This document shows positions 34,460-47,939 of a DNA stretch of 64,000 nucleotides, in pieces. The translations under genes were made by a program, and so were the position numbers. The stretch comes from Sipunculus nudus (taxonomy: Eukaryota; Annelida; Sipuncula; Golfingiida; Sipunculidae): the NCBI GenBank assembly GCA_026874595.1, contig CM049310.1, positions 1,800,001 to 1,864,000 of the forward strand. Reading direction: 5' to 3'. How positions within the stretch are numbered: position 1 is the stretch's first letter; each line of letters starts with the position of its first letter. Under the pieces are notes generated by a model, which saw nothing but the letters and a program-made list of their open reading frames with translations, did not search any database and had not been told where the DNA came from.

Positions 34460-34605
34460 TCACACCATTAGTTTTGGGCCTGTCAATCCTGGCGACTTTC
34501 TGTGCAGCCATTGCCTTGGCCTTCCTGGCTCCCTATTGTTACAAAAGATGCAAGTACCCAGCGTACCAAGAACTGAGGGACATGATGACACCAGTCCCCA
34601 CCTAA
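34460..34605 (+). CDS. CUB/LDLa gene, last exon (transmembrane helix and short tail)
   Basis: The acceptor TTTTCTTTCAG precedes it and TAA lies at 34603-34605. It encodes a hydrophobic helix, LVLGLSILATFCAAIALAFL, followed by a basic stop-transfer stretch YKRCKYP and a tail ending TPVPT. The protein therefore has type I topology with its CUB and LDLa domains outside. The tail is very short compared with NETO proteins. Confidence 0.9.
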
Positions 34606-34679
34606 AGCATGGTGGGATTGTCAACAGTCCTGCAAACAATGAGTAAAAATATAACAACAGCTTTCACTTTTTATTATAG

Positions 34680-34761
34680 GGCAGTCAAAATGAAGATGAA
34701 AACGAAAGACAAGGGTGATGAGAAAGAAAATTCTATAGACCACCCTGCCATTCATGTGTAA
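34680..34761 (+). CDS. Possible alternative terminal exon (charged tail)
   Basis: A good acceptor, CACTTTTTATTATAG, is followed by 26 codons of a charged tail (KMKMKTKDKGDEKENS) and TAA at 34759. A phase-compatible but weak donor, CAA-GTACCC, lies at 34554 inside the last exon, just after the stop-transfer residues. Joining the two would replace the standard tail after YKRC. No transcript evidence is available, and the stretch may simply be 3' untranslated sequence. Confidence 0.35.
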
Positions 34762-35825
34762 AAATATCATATATATATAAGGGTTGGGACCAATGATAGA
34801 TTATAATCAATGATCGGACGGCTGATGTAGAAGATCTGATGATCAATCTTGTGTTGCCATAATCAATTACAAGGTTTGTCACAAAGGTTAGGATACTTAG
34901 GTTTTATTATAATGTAAGGGTCCCTTTTATAAAATTTATGCAAACAAACTTTAGAATAATCTGTGTTTATCTGTGAAATAGATTCACACCTAAGTTTACT
35001 GTATACACTTTTTGGCTATTGAGTATAGATACATTAACAAGTATATACAGGTCTATATATCAATTGAGAATGTATAGTTCTATATTTGATCAGAAATTTC
35101 ATATTCCTAAAAGTCAACCAAGTTTTACTAATTTCTGATAATAAAATTACAATTGATTCCCAGCACTTCTCAAAAGCAACTAGTATTGGATCATTTGTTG
35201 CTGATATGCTGCAGATGATCGATTATGATAAAGAAGCGACTCCCAACACTGATATATAAAGGGGTCACATGTAATTTTAAGCTGCTCTATGGTTATATCT
35301 TGATTATCCCAGAGCTTTGTTCATTCTTGTTATAACATGAGTGTGGAGCAGCATTAATCCTACAACTTGACATGACATGCAATGATACTAAAGTCCATTC
35401 CTGCAAGAATTGCCTAATTAAATTAGGCAACATATTAACAAATAGTTTATTGATGTAAAGTTAGTTGTAATAAAACCTAATTTTATCTTATTAAACAGAT
35501 GAAGAGCAAGATTACTTTGCAAAATCTTTGAATAATGTTAATACCTGAGAAAATAAGTCCATTGTGATGTGAGTTACATAGTTAAGAACATTGATGACAA
35601 GCATAAACCAAGTCAGGTTACCACAAAAATACTGAATAATAAAGAGACAAAAATCATCAATCATTTTGATGATATCATCTGTCTTGACCATTAAGCCTCT
35701 AAGGAAATAAGTGCCTAGGTTTTGTTAACAAAAAACGGTGTCTCAGTGAAAATACAATTGCCCAGTTCAGTGAGCTCTGGATCTTCTCAGCTAAAATATG
35801 CACTAGCACCAGGCTGGTCATAATA

Positions 35826-35993
35826 CAGTGACACCTGTCTTATGAGACCACCAATTGGACTGGCCAAAAGTGGTCTTAAATCACAGGTGGTCTTATAAGA
35901 CAGGTCAGTTATAACCAATGTGAATGCTTTTGGTTCACTTGCTGCCAAGGGTGGTCTTAATAGACAGGTGGTCTTATAAGACAGGTTTAACTG
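35826..35993. mobile_element. Small MITE-like element with CAGT ends
   Basis: The left end CAGTGACACCTGTCTTATGA and the reverse complement of the right end CAGTTAAACCTGTCTTATAA are inverted repeats of about 27 bp. Another inward GGTGGTCTTAATAGACAGG copy lies near the right end. The 168-bp size and CAGT termini suggest a Tc1/mariner-type MITE. A clear TA duplication is not visible. Confidence 0.55.
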
Positions 35994-37730
35994 AACAGTA
36001 ATGTCATCACGATATTAAACCACAATACAAAGTCACATTATGTATTGGTATTATCAGCTGTCCCTATATGGATACATTGGGCCATCATATGCTGGGCCAT
36101 CCAAATGAAAGTAATACCCAATTTAATAATTACTTATAAGCCTCAGATAGGTTATGTAAAGTGAAATCACTTGAATATTGTCGGATTGGGTTATTATTGC
36201 AAGGGAATAAATTCTATTGATGGTTTAGAGGTCAATTCTTTGAAAGGAAATTGGGTTATATTTCTATTATATTGAAGAAAATTGGCTGGGAATCTAAATT
36301 TAATTATAAATTGTATGAATCCTGTCATGTATTGTATTGTGATTAAGTATTGTAAGTGTTGTGATACATTACATATCATATCCTGATGTAAGGGATCATA
36401 CAGCTCTGTTATCAACTAAATGATGAAAAATCTCTACATAGCTATAACACTAAATAGCAGTACTCGGAATTTAAGATTTTAGGTCTTTATATGACCTTCC
36501 ATGTTCATGATGTTTATGTAATTGAACTTTACATTTTAAATAATTATTTAAAAGTATTGAATCAGTTGATTACCACTGTAAAATTGTCATATCATATTTT
36601 TTTAATTATTAACCTACAGTCAGTGATTTGTAAGTGAAAATGCCATTATAATCACTAGTACTGTGTGATAAAGGAGAGAACTCCCTGATTGATGTGTACC
36701 AGGAATTACATTATCATGATATCCTTGTTAGATATGGACATTTTATTATAAAATGAAATTATTCGTGTTTTGGGGGGATATATAAATAGTAATATTAATC
36801 ATTTGTCTCAGCAGTTTTGAATCCTTAGTGATTAAATTTCTTGATATTAAGAGTATGATACTAGAAGTCTCAAGGTTTGTTTTCCCAGTTCTTTCATTGT
36901 ATATGTGGCTTACCTGTATTCTGTATTCACACAGGCTTTATATACATGTTCCATTGTATTATATATGTAACATCACAGTTAATAATCCTTAGATATAATA
37001 GTCTTTATGTATAGATTTTTTTATTTGCATATGTGCTTTAACAGTTTGTTCTCAAATTACAGTTGGTGTATTGTTTGTGTAATACTTGGTTTTATATATG
37101 TAGCACAATCTTTAATTTCATCGCTGAGAGTCCAGTAAAATTTCTTAGTAACAACCAAATTTTATTTGTATACCAGATGTAAAAATGAATTGATAATAAT
37201 CACTTCATCATTTATTACTTCATGCTTGTGTGTCTTGTATTGTTGTCTCTTAAATTTGTTGTGAGCTTGTAACTGAGAGATATTTTGAGATTCAGATAGT
37301 GATCTGTTATACAGTGACCATCCTCAGTGGATTACCAGTACATAGTTACTATGGGGTGAAGAGGGTTTGTAGTAGTTAAGGCCCTGGTCAGGGGTATTAG
37401 CAAATAAGGTTGTCATTTCAAGATGAATGACTCCTTGTAAGTACACCTGCCTGCAAATTATTCATCAATCAAGACCTAAACCTAATTGACAAAATTAACA
37501 TTATTTTAAAGGGTGGGGTGTTATGGGGGTTAGAATTTCAGTATTTAGTACATGGTATGTCTCGAGTTTCCTGTTAAGGTAATGAGGTTGTATATAATGG
37601 TTTTAAATTAAATTAAGATCTAACCTTGGTTAGATGTATGGTTATATATAAGGCACCATTTATTTGGATGTGAAGTCTTTTCCTTTGTTCTTTCTCATTT
37701 ATGTTTGCTACAGGAAGAGATGATCGCTAT

Positions 37731-37764
37731 ATGTATGTATGAATGTATGTATGTATGTATGTAA
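37731..37764. repeat. (ATGT)n microsatellite
   Basis: About eight ATGT units, with one interruption. Confidence 0.9.
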
Positions 37765-40700
37765 GTACAAAGCTTGGTAATGCTCTGGCTGGATGGGTCT
37801 TATAAAGAGCTCACCCAGGTGGCCTTTAGTTTTCTCTTACATCACAGCAGTGATAACAAGGTTTCAAGACAGTATCACTGTATATTTTGCAGGTCTTCAT
37901 AAACTGGAATTTATGAACAATTCTAGATGGAAGAATAGAATTTTGAATGATTGCATTTTGTTTTAGGTCAAATCAAAATCATCTATCGGTATTTATGATT
38001 GTATAAAGAATGAATTTATATGTGAGTTTACAGGCAAAAGAAGAGCATCAGCCAGAGGAAATAAAAGCTTAAGATTCACTTCAATACATTCAGAACTTTA
38101 CAGGACTTTCTACTGAAGACATTTATGTGCAGTTGTTGAAACTGATTAGACTGTTTTTCAAAATAGAAACACCTGAGTAGGTCCTACCATAAGAAGTTAT
38201 CAGGATATTTTGATTATTTGAAGGAATGTCAAGGACCATTCTAAAAGGACTGAATGTATTTAAGGCTAAGGACTACTGAGAAAGGACTTTTAAAGACTTG
38301 CAAAATTTTAAAGACCACAATAAAATTTAATATTTTTGGCCTATTGGTACAAGGACCATACAGAACTCTCTGTTGCATGTCAAGGTATACCAGATACTGT
38401 CTGTTATCTTTGTTAATTTAAATGAATTTTGTTGGGGAATTTTGGCAGGAACTCATCAAAATTGTCATTCTTGACAAACACATACCTCTTTTTGACTTAG
38501 CTGACTTTAGTTCTGCTGAGCTGTAGTGATACGTCTTGTACATCACCCTCCACTTCACTGATAATCCGTTTGGCCATCTGTTGGCCAATCACAGGTTGAA
38601 ACAGCAAGGGTTAGAAACTTCCAACCCAACATGCAGATAGGTCCTGAGAAAATCTCATGTTTTAAAGTCAAATTTTGGTCCCTCCTGCTGAATAATATTA
38701 GTTTTATCATTAGTTTAAAGGTTAATATTATTTTACATATTTTTTGTTGAAAATGTTAATCATTTTCTTCAACCCTAACCTATTTCAGTTGATAAGAATA
38801 TGTGAGAATTAAGAGATATGCGTATGGTAATTATCACATACATGTTATACGACATTTTTGACAGTGAAACCTACCTTATTAGTGTTTCATTTGGATTTGC
38901 TTGACACTGTGAGAAATGCCCTAAATGTAATACATGTTGGTCATTATATACATGAATATGTTTGCAACAAGTTGAACCATCGCTACAAACGAGTTGAATC
39001 CTGCAGTGTATCATGATTTTATTTATAATGAAAGTTTGAAGTATTTCTGATGTTTAATACTCAAAATAATTTGTTATTATAGTTTAATAATTTTTTTTCA
39101 AGTATTGTAATGATTACCTCATGATCAACCTTATTTTAATTAAACATGCAGAAGTTTAACAGCTGAATACACAGATTTACATTTTATAAGACTGAACGCT
39201 GGGTCTAATTCACTAAGTATCATGTTAGAATACCTGTAAAATCAAAGTTTGCATAATATTTTACAAATATATTATTCGTCTAAATAACTGAATATTAAGC
39301 ACTTTAACATGTGTCATCATATACATTTACTTTGCACTATTGGCTGTTCAGCCAGTGTAGCATATTCCAGATACAGGTTATATATGATTCATTGAACACA
39401 GTGCGTCACAGTTAAGTCAAAATAAGTACTCTCCGTAGATTTGTTTAGCAGTAAGTATTTCGCAGTCCATGATACTGGCATGTCTATGTCTTCATTGTTA
39501 ATAGTCAATTTATTGGTTTGTTATCTTTATATTTTACAATTTGCCTTAACATCAGTGGAGCATAAACTTTGTTGACTGAGGATAACCTTTCCTTGCAGAC
39601 ACCTGTCTCTTTTAGACACACCTTTTTTACCAAAAAAAAGCTCAGGTCCCACCTGTGTATGTATTTGGCAGATTCTGCCATATCTTGTTTTTTTTCCCTT
39701 TTAGTTCATTATTAAAGTAGACTGAAATATGCTGCGGTATAACCTGTGTATTCACCAACACAGGAACTCAGAATAGTGAGCTTGTGTTACAGGATAAACT
39801 AAACCAGATGTGCACTTCGAAACAGTCTGGATGGCCTTATTAATAGAGTGGTCAGTTGTACAGGTTCCACCGTGTGCAGATGGCCTTTGTCAAAATTTAC
39901 AAACACACAATTACCATAACTTGCCTTATTTTTTCAAATATGATGTAGAGATGCCAGCATTTATAATGAGTAGATCAGTGACTACATTGAAATTGGTTGT
40001 GTGAATTTGTGATTTTGATCCATCAGAGGGCTGTATAAGTTTTGATTCGTCTCATCAGCTTTTCTGCAGCTTATTTTGTATGTTTGTGTTCATGTATATT
40101 TTACAGGTGTTATATATATTATATATATTAAAATGAGTTTGTGAAATTGATATAAATTTTATAGTTTATATGTATCATTATAGAATATATCCACAATATC
40201 AGTGCTTTACTTTTGGATATAAAGGTTATTTAAGTGCACAAGCCACATGACTGGCCATGTTTATGGTCAAAGACACAAACATGTTGGGTGCATTAAGAGT
40301 CTAAATATAGACTTGACCAGGGGATGTTTTATCAGTATATGCACCCGGTACAGGTGACCACACTGGGGAATTTGTTCTTTATCAGAATGTCCTTGTAATG
40401 TTTACAAAATACCCCCCACGCACTGACCTGTCAAAAAGTGGGGCAATACCTGACCCCACACAGAGAGATGTTTCCAGTATCAGCCTTGATGTAATATAAC
40501 GTATACAGATAAGGAGTACGGTGGTACCTGGTACCATCACGGTTTAGATACGGACAGTGTCCAGGTAAAGTGTTTGTTCCGATGGCTACATACCTGGAAT
40601 TCTTGCTTCCTTGTCATGTACTGTTCTGTATCACTTTATATCAAAGGTTGATAGTGCTACAGAGTGACACTGCTACAGAGTGTGTTCACATAATGTAAAC

Positions 40701-41036
40701 CTTGTTTTCCTCCTGATTAGCTATAAGTTAATCACACTGAATTTTTCTAGATATGATTTTCTACCTTGTTTTTCCTCTTTAAATCTATGTATCTGTTTAT
40801 ATGTATGCATAAGTATAATAATAAGTAGGTTTACCATTCTCGCTTAAGTAAAATTAATCAAATGATTAATTTCTGGATGTTCATATACTCACAAGTCCTA
40901 CATTAAAACTGTAAAGCTTGTTATTCCCTTAAGTGATATCATGTACATATGAATTGTTAAGAACTGTATTTTTGTGGACATGCACAAAGTGCAATTAAAA
41001 TTTTGCTTGTGAACTTTTGTTGTTTTTGCTTTTATA

Positions 41037-41139
41037 TTATGTCCCCCTCCCAGGGGGGTGACATAGAGTGTTTGGTCTGTTGGCATCAGTATCACTTAGT
41101 CTTGTGAATGCAATAACTTTTTAATCACTCAATATTTTT
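41037..41139 (+). mobile_element. 5' end of a further repeat family (CCCCCTCCCAGGGGGG palindrome)
   Basis: TATGTCCCCCTCCCAGGGGG then GGTGACATAGAG is a near-perfect palindrome, followed by GTTTGGTCTGT. It looks like the hairpin start of another non-autonomous family. It is cut off after about 100 bp by a family C 5' end. Confidence 0.4.
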
Positions 41140-41287
41140 ACCGAACCTGTGAACTTAAATGATGACATAGTGTCATCTGTCGTCAGTATGTTAAGCTATG
41201 CTATCTCAGAAACTGTCAGAGCTGGCAGCTCAAATTGATTGTAAGAATCGGTCACATGTCAAACTTTATGGGATTGAGCTTATTTTT

Positions 41288-44200
41288 AGCTCAGCTGACT
41301 ATAAGTCATCTGAGCTATAGTTGTGGTCCATTGTCCATCGTCCGTCCGTCTGTCTGTCCGTCCGTCCGGATGTCCGTCCGTAAGACTGGCACGTTTCAAC
41401 ACCGTTGGACCTACGAATCTGAAATTCTGCATACAGTTAGATGTCCCCAAAATCTCCTACCATGCCGAAAATTGGGTCAATAGGACTTCGTTCCTTCGAG
41501 ATATTAAGGAAAAACCTCAATTTTTTATTAGAAATCTATTTTTACACTTAAGGACTGCCTAATATCAAAACCACTCATCTGGTTTTCTTCATATTTACCA
41601 TAAATATTCCTCTATATAGTTCCTATGTACATGCCAGAAATTAAGTCAGAATTATTTAATTTAAAAAAGTTATGGGCCAAAACATAATGGACTTTGTAAA
41701 AAGTCAGGAAGATATTTGGTCACTTAAGACCAAAAGTGTTAAAGGTAGGGACTTTTTTTCAGTAATACAACTTTAATTAATCAAAATTTAATAGTTTACC
41801 AAAAATTAGATCAAAATCTGTTAAATTTGTTTAAATATTGGCAAAAATATAAAATTGGTACCTTAAATTTTGGCCACGGCACGTTTTTTTCCTGTAAGTA
41901 CTGTGGATTTAATTTTCACAGCATGTACACATAAGGATTTAATCTGTTAAAATCTAAAATTTGAAAATAAAAACTGCAAAATTAGGCTAGTTATTGAATT
42001 TTTTGGAGGCTCTTGTTGTATTCCCTTACATTGTCAAGCAGTCCACTTTGATGACTGTAGGTCATTCAGTGCACTTCTCTATGCTCCCCAGGCTGTTGGC
42101 ATAATTTTAGATGTCCCCAAAATCTCCTACCATACCTAAATATTGGGTCATTAGGACTTCGTGCCTTCGAGATTTTAAGTAAAAACCTTCGTTTTCCATA
42201 AAAAAAGCCATTGTTACACTTTAAGGCTGCCTAATATCAAAACCACTGATCTGTTTTTGATCATATTTAGTATTCACATTCTTTCATACTTATTATGAAC
42301 ATACCAAAAATTAGGTCAGTATCGGGTATTATTTTGAAGTTATGGGCCAAAATATAATGCAATTTTTTTAAAAATCAAGAAATATATTTACTCACCTAAC
42401 ATGAGAATTACTGAACCTAGATACTTTTTTTTCAGGAATATAACTTTATTTAATCAAGATTCAATTGTTTACCCAAAATTAGATCTGAATTTTGCAAATT
42501 TCGCAAGTTATTAGCATAAATAAAAAATCAATACCTTAAATTTTGTCCAACTTTGTCACTGTTAATTTAATTTTCACAGCATATATACATAAGGATTTAA
42601 TCTTTGAAAAATCTGAAATTTCAAAGAAATTGATTGGAAAGAATAGCTTTTATTCACGTTTTCATACACCATGTCAAGTGTTGTTTACATCTAGCCCACC
42701 TAGTAGTACAGCCTTCACTTGCATTATGTAACCCACCCCAGGCAGCTTGCCTTGGGTCAGCCTGGCCACTACCAGCAGGCTTCCCCTCTGCCCTGCATTC
42801 CCCCCCCCCCCCCCCGATGGTGCATAAACTAGATGAATGTTATTATTTTCTGTATTTGATTCATTCTTATTCTAGGCTATGCTACATTATAGATTTTGTA
42901 TTGTACCTCCAGGGTTACAATGATTAAAGTGTACATTTAATTGTGTCCACAAAGTGGTGTATTGCTATGAAAGTGTGGATGTCATCAGATAAGTAATTCC
43001 TTACTTCAGAAGAGTAAAAACTTCACCAGGTGTGAAATTGACTATTAATTCCAGGAATAAATTAAAACTGGGATAGTTATTTGCACAATGATATTGTTTG
43101 TCCCTCATTCAACCAACAGTGTGTATACTTTATTTGAAAAGATGTTTTTTTTATCAAATTTACTGAATCTTTTATTTTATTTTGGTGAATAAAATTAAGC
43201 ATGTACTGAAAACTCCAATGAGCAAAACTTTTTAATAGTGATTCAAGGAATATTCTTGTAGATGCCATGTTGTGGCATTATTTTCTTTTAAATTCAGTTT
43301 AAACATTTATGATTTAAAATAATAAATTATATGTGTATGCATAATATGACCGAATATGAGCTACACTCTGGATATATGATGATTGCAACTTTTGCAACAA
43401 TTCTAATATTTTAACTTATAGTTTCAGTTTTTTTCTCTGTATATATAATGATTGCAACTTTTGCAACAATTCTAATATTTTAACTTATATTTTCAGTTTT
43501 TTTATTAAAAATTAATAAAACCTGTAAATAAAAAAATGATTCAGATAAAAACTTCTTTATGGAAAAAGTGGATATGCTTAAAAAAATAGGCTTATATATA
43601 AACTTAAATGCATTATTCCCTTGAAAGTGAAATAAAGGTATTAGTCCATTCTGTCCACTTGCCTGTTCATCTGTAAATTTTCATATGCATCACAGTATCT
43701 CAAAACTGTAACTGTTTTTCTTCATGACAGTCTTGTCAGAGGATTAGTTTGCAATCATATATTTAGAACCTTACTATAACCAAGTAGGAGGGCCCCTTTC
43801 CTCTTAGCTTCTCATATTCTTATATAAATGAAAAACATTACAATAGAATATTTCTACATCCACCTTCGTGCTGCCCTCACTTTTCCCTTCTCTGAACCCC
43901 ATCTCAAAGTCAGCCTCAGTAAGCAAGAACAAGATGAATCAGATATATTCATACTTTAATATTTTGTATAACTATTCGTCCGTAGGTACCTATGTACATG
44001 CCAGAAATTATGTCAATATTGTGTAATATGTAGACATAGTGGGCATCACAATAATGTACCTTGTCAAGACTAAAGAGATATTGTGTCATACAGTCACAAA
44101 TTCATAAATCACTTCATCAGCATAGTTAATCATAACATCATATCTGTCAAATTGAAAGCTTGCAGACTACCATACACTTTAGATCCTTCAACAAATAGCC

Positions 44201-44499
44201 TTATCATCATTCTACTACTGCTTATTACTGCTGTCATTGCATTCATATTTGCTCAAATATATCAGAATTTTCAACCCCTCCTAAATAAATAAAAAATAAA
44301 CCACTATATTTTACTCTATTAATCCATCAGTCAGGTAATTTCATTTATCATTTACTCGCATATTACATTACATTCCTTTATAATAGCCCAGCATGTCCAT
44401 GATATTCATAAGCTTTATCGACTCCATTGAGTATCACAGTGGAGAAACATTTATAGTCCAATCACGATCAGGTGAGCGCCGTGACCCATGGGTCCCTTG
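41288..44499 (+). mobile_element. Helentron-like family A element, full-length uninterrupted copy
   Basis: This is the reference copy for the window, 3212 bp. The 5' end is AGCTCAGCTGACTATAAG after five Ts. The 3' end is CAGGTGAGCGCCGTGACC, the ACCCATGGGT palindrome and CTTG at 44496-44499. GCTCAGCTG at the start is the inverse of CAGCTGAGC in sister copies before the palindrome. A TCCG/TCTG-rich tract sits near the 5' end. No replicase, helicase or other enzyme is encoded, so it is non-autonomous. Confidence 0.7.
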
Positions 44500-47400
44500 T
44501 TTGGGTATGTGCATTAACTTTGATTTTATAGGGAAAAAGCGTAAAAACCTTTTAAAATCTTCTTCTCCGAAACCGTCCAGCCAAATTGTCCAATATTTTA
44601 CAGAAGTAATCTCAGGAACAATCTCTCTCAAGTTTGTTTGAATGCTTCCAGTTTGGTGATCTTTGGCCGAGTTACAGGAAGTTGAACTTAGTCATCTGTC
44701 AAAAAAAGCATACTGAAGTTTCAGTCTCAGAATTGGCTGGAACTATCATCACCTAATTTTATGCCAATGTTGGTCACATGAGTCATATCTGAATTGAGAT
44801 ATTGGTGGCGCCACCTGCATCACCCTTTTTGTACAAGGGTCATCAGGGCCTGTATCATACTGAGGGCTACCAAAAACTTCTTCTCCGAAACCATATGGCC
44901 AAATTGTTTAATATCGCACAGAAATGATCCTAGGGTAGTGCTCTTTGAAGTTTGTTCAAATGGTCTCTCCAAAAATCTTCTTCTCAAAAATGACTGGGCC
45001 AAATTCTTACATATCGCATATTAATTATCCTCAGATGTTGATAATTCAGATTTAATAAATGGTTATGGTTCAGTGATTTTTGGCTGAGTTACGGGAAGCC
45101 GAACTTGGCCAGTTTGCTGTTTCTTCCTATATAAGTGATAAACCTGCAAAACGTTTTTCAACTGACGCCACTGAAGCCAAGTTGTTTAATAATTTAAAAG
45201 AATTATTCCAAGAAAAATTCTTATAATAATTAGTCTTTTATGGTTCCACATGAATGAAATTGTTTATGTCCATAGTCCAAACATCTTCAATGGCTTTCTT
45301 GTACACAAGCATGGTGGTGCCACTTTCAATTATTTTTAGCGAACCTGTGAGCTTATGCGATAATGTGGCGTCGTCCGTCGTCTGTACGTTAACCCATACT
45401 ATCTTGAAAATGGCAAGAGTTAACATCAAGAAATTTTCTGCAAAAAATTAGTCATCTAAAAAACTCTATCGGATTTTGCTTATTTTTTAGGTAACTGCAT
45501 TTTCTTAGATTTTATAGAGAAAAGGCAAAAAAAAAAAACTTTCAAAATCTTCTTCTCCGAAACTGTTCAGCCAAATTGTCCAATATTTCACAGAAATGAT
45601 CCCTGGAACAATCTCTCTCAAGTTTGTTCGAATGGTTTAAGTTCGGTGAATTTTGGCCGAGTTACAGCTAGTTGAACTTAGTCATCTGTCCAAAAAAGAA
45701 TACTAAAATTACAGTCTTAGAAACGGCAAATTTTATGCCAATGTTGGTCGCATGAGTCAAGTCTGAAATTCAGGTATTGGTGGCGCCACCTGCATTGGCC
45801 TTTTTTGAACGGGGGTCATCAGTGCCCGTATCAAACTGACAGCAACAAAAAACTTCTTCTCTGAAACCATTTGGCCAAATTATTTAATATCGCACAGAAA
45901 TGATCCTAGGGTAATGCTTTCTGAAGTTTGTTCAAATGATCTCAGTTCAGTGACTTTTGGCTGAGTTATGGGAAGCTGAATTTAGCCATATGCCATAACA
46001 GCCCATTTTGGCTCAGTTGCTACAAAGATCTTCTCAAAAACCACTGGGCCAAATTCTTAAATCTCACACATTAATTATCCTTAGATGTTGATAATTCAAG
46101 TTTGTTCAAATGGTTTTGGTTCAGTGATTTTTGGCTGAGTTATTGGAAGCTTAACTTAGCCATTTTGCTTTATTTTCCCATATGAGTTATAAACCTGCAA
46201 AACGTTTTTTGACTGACGCCACTGAGGCCAATTTGTTTAATATTTTACAAGAATAATCCCCTGAATAATTCTTATAATAATTGTCTTTTATGGTTCCAAA
46301 GAATGAATTTTGGCCGAATAATAAAGATTGAATTGTGTTATTTTACCATATATGTTAGCTGTTTGAAGCAGATACATCTAGCCTGGAACCAGTTTATCAG
46401 CATCCATTTCATCATGCCTCCAAACATTTAGATTTCAGGTTATCTTTGGTTAATATTGACAAGAATGTTTTTTAAAAACTTTTAAACAACGTAGATTTAT
46501 GATTTTAGATATTCCTCATGCCAGGTAATGTTTACAGTCACAGGTATATGTTAACCCATCCTATTTTGAAAACGACTGGAGCTAGCTAGCATCATGAAAT
46601 TTAATGCAAAAAATTAGCCATCTGAAAAAAAATATGCATTTTCTTAGATTTTATAGAGAAAAAGCTAAAAAAAACTTTAAAAAATCTTCTCCTCTGAAAC
46701 GGTCAAGCCAATTTGTTCAATATTTCATAGAAATAATCTTTTATACCATCTCTCTCAAGTTTGTTCAAATGGTTCAAGTTCTGTGAATTTTGGCTGAATT
46801 ACAGGAAGTTGAACCTAGTCATATTTCCAAAAAAGCATACTAAAATGACAATCTCAGATACGGCCAGAGCTATCATCACCAAATTTTCTGCCAGTGTTGG
46901 TCACATGAGTCATATATGAAATTCAGGTATTGGTGGCGCCACCTGCATTGACCTTTTTTTGTACGGGGTCATTGGTCATCTGTATATCAACCCATAATTT
47001 CTCAGGAATAGCAGGAGCTACCATCCCCAGATTTTATGCAATTATCTGTCACATATCAAATGTTGTGGGATTCAGCTTATGTTTTTTGCTATCTGCATTT
47101 ACTTAGATTTTATAGGGGAAAAGCTGAAAAACCTTTAAAAGTCTTCTTATAAAAGGTCCAGCCAAATAGTTCAATATTTTACAGAAATTATCCCAGAGGC
47201 AAGCACTCTCAAGTTTGTTCAAATGGTTTGCATTTGATGAATTTTAGTGGAGTTAAATGAATTTGAACGGTCATTTGGCCAAGTAAGCATACTGACATAG
47301 TTATCTCAGAAATGACAGAAGCTAGCATTACCAAGTATTTTGCAAATGTTGGTCACATGACTCATATTTGAAGTTGCAGGTTTTGATGTGCCACCTACAT

Positions 47401-47939
47401 TGACCTGTTTTTTATGGGCAAAAACCTCATAATTTTAGCCTCTTTCAGCTTAAAATGTTTATGATGAAACTGTCAAGTTGAATCGTTCAATTTTTCAAAA
47501 GAATTATTGTAGGATATGGTTCATTCAATCATGTCAGAAAAACTTAAGTTGGTCTTATGGCCATTATTATGTCTAACTCAAACTGAGGACTGAAAAACTG
47601 TTCTTCTACAAAATTATTGTTTCAATTATAACTTCTGTTACATGGCACAAAAATTATTCTTAGGTGGCCTTTGTTCAAGTTTACTTGAATGATTTTTGGC
47701 AGAATTATTGGACCTTTAACAATGAAAGAACTGAATCTTTTATTTTTCTAGATATTTTGATAAAAAGTCTATGAATATTTCAGCTTGAAAAAAAACATTT
47801 TAGCCAAAGTCTTTCAGTATGTGTAAACAGATTTGCCAACAGGCCAAGATTGTTTCTGTATATTTACATAGGTTAAGAAACTGCCAACTTTTTCAGATTT
47901 GGCAATAGATCAAGAGTTCATTCAGTGCAGCCAGATATA

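Larger units (their letters stand above)
16756..34605 (+). other. Gene for a CUB/LDLa single-pass membrane protein (3' part, eight exons)
   Basis: Eight exons (16756-16848, 20298-20454, 21268-21350, 26535-26894, 31434-31611, 32724-32923, 33939-34067, 34460-34605) splice in register and give 448 codons to a TAA. Every intron is GT-AG. Domain order is a CUB-like segment (about residues 1-110), CUB (111-231), CUB (232-357), LDLa (about 358-395), transmembrane helix (about 402-426) and a tail of about 22 residues. CUB domains normally bind proteins outside the cell, and LDLa modules bind ligands through calcium. The order resembles NETO-type auxiliary receptors, which have much longer tails. Signal peptide and first exons lie upstream, perhaps outside the window. 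The CUB domains have only one cysteine pair or none, so they are divergent. Orthology is undecided. Confidence 0.85.
34762..41036 (+). other. Repeat-poor region: probable 3' untranslated and intergenic DNA
   Basis: No open frame with a known domain is seen on either strand over 6.3 kb. AATAAA polyadenylation-type hexamers occur at 35469, 36206, 38060 and 38319, and any could end the CUB/LDLa transcript. A short MITE-like element (35826-35993) and an ATGT microsatellite (37731-37764) are present. The region is clearly poorer in family A-D elements than the rest of the window. Confidence 0.5.

Noticed and set aside
36194-40004. Small frames between 36.2 and 40.0 kb as further exons
   Set aside because: They have no splice signals in a matching phase and no domain, and the CUB/LDLa frame already ends at 34605.
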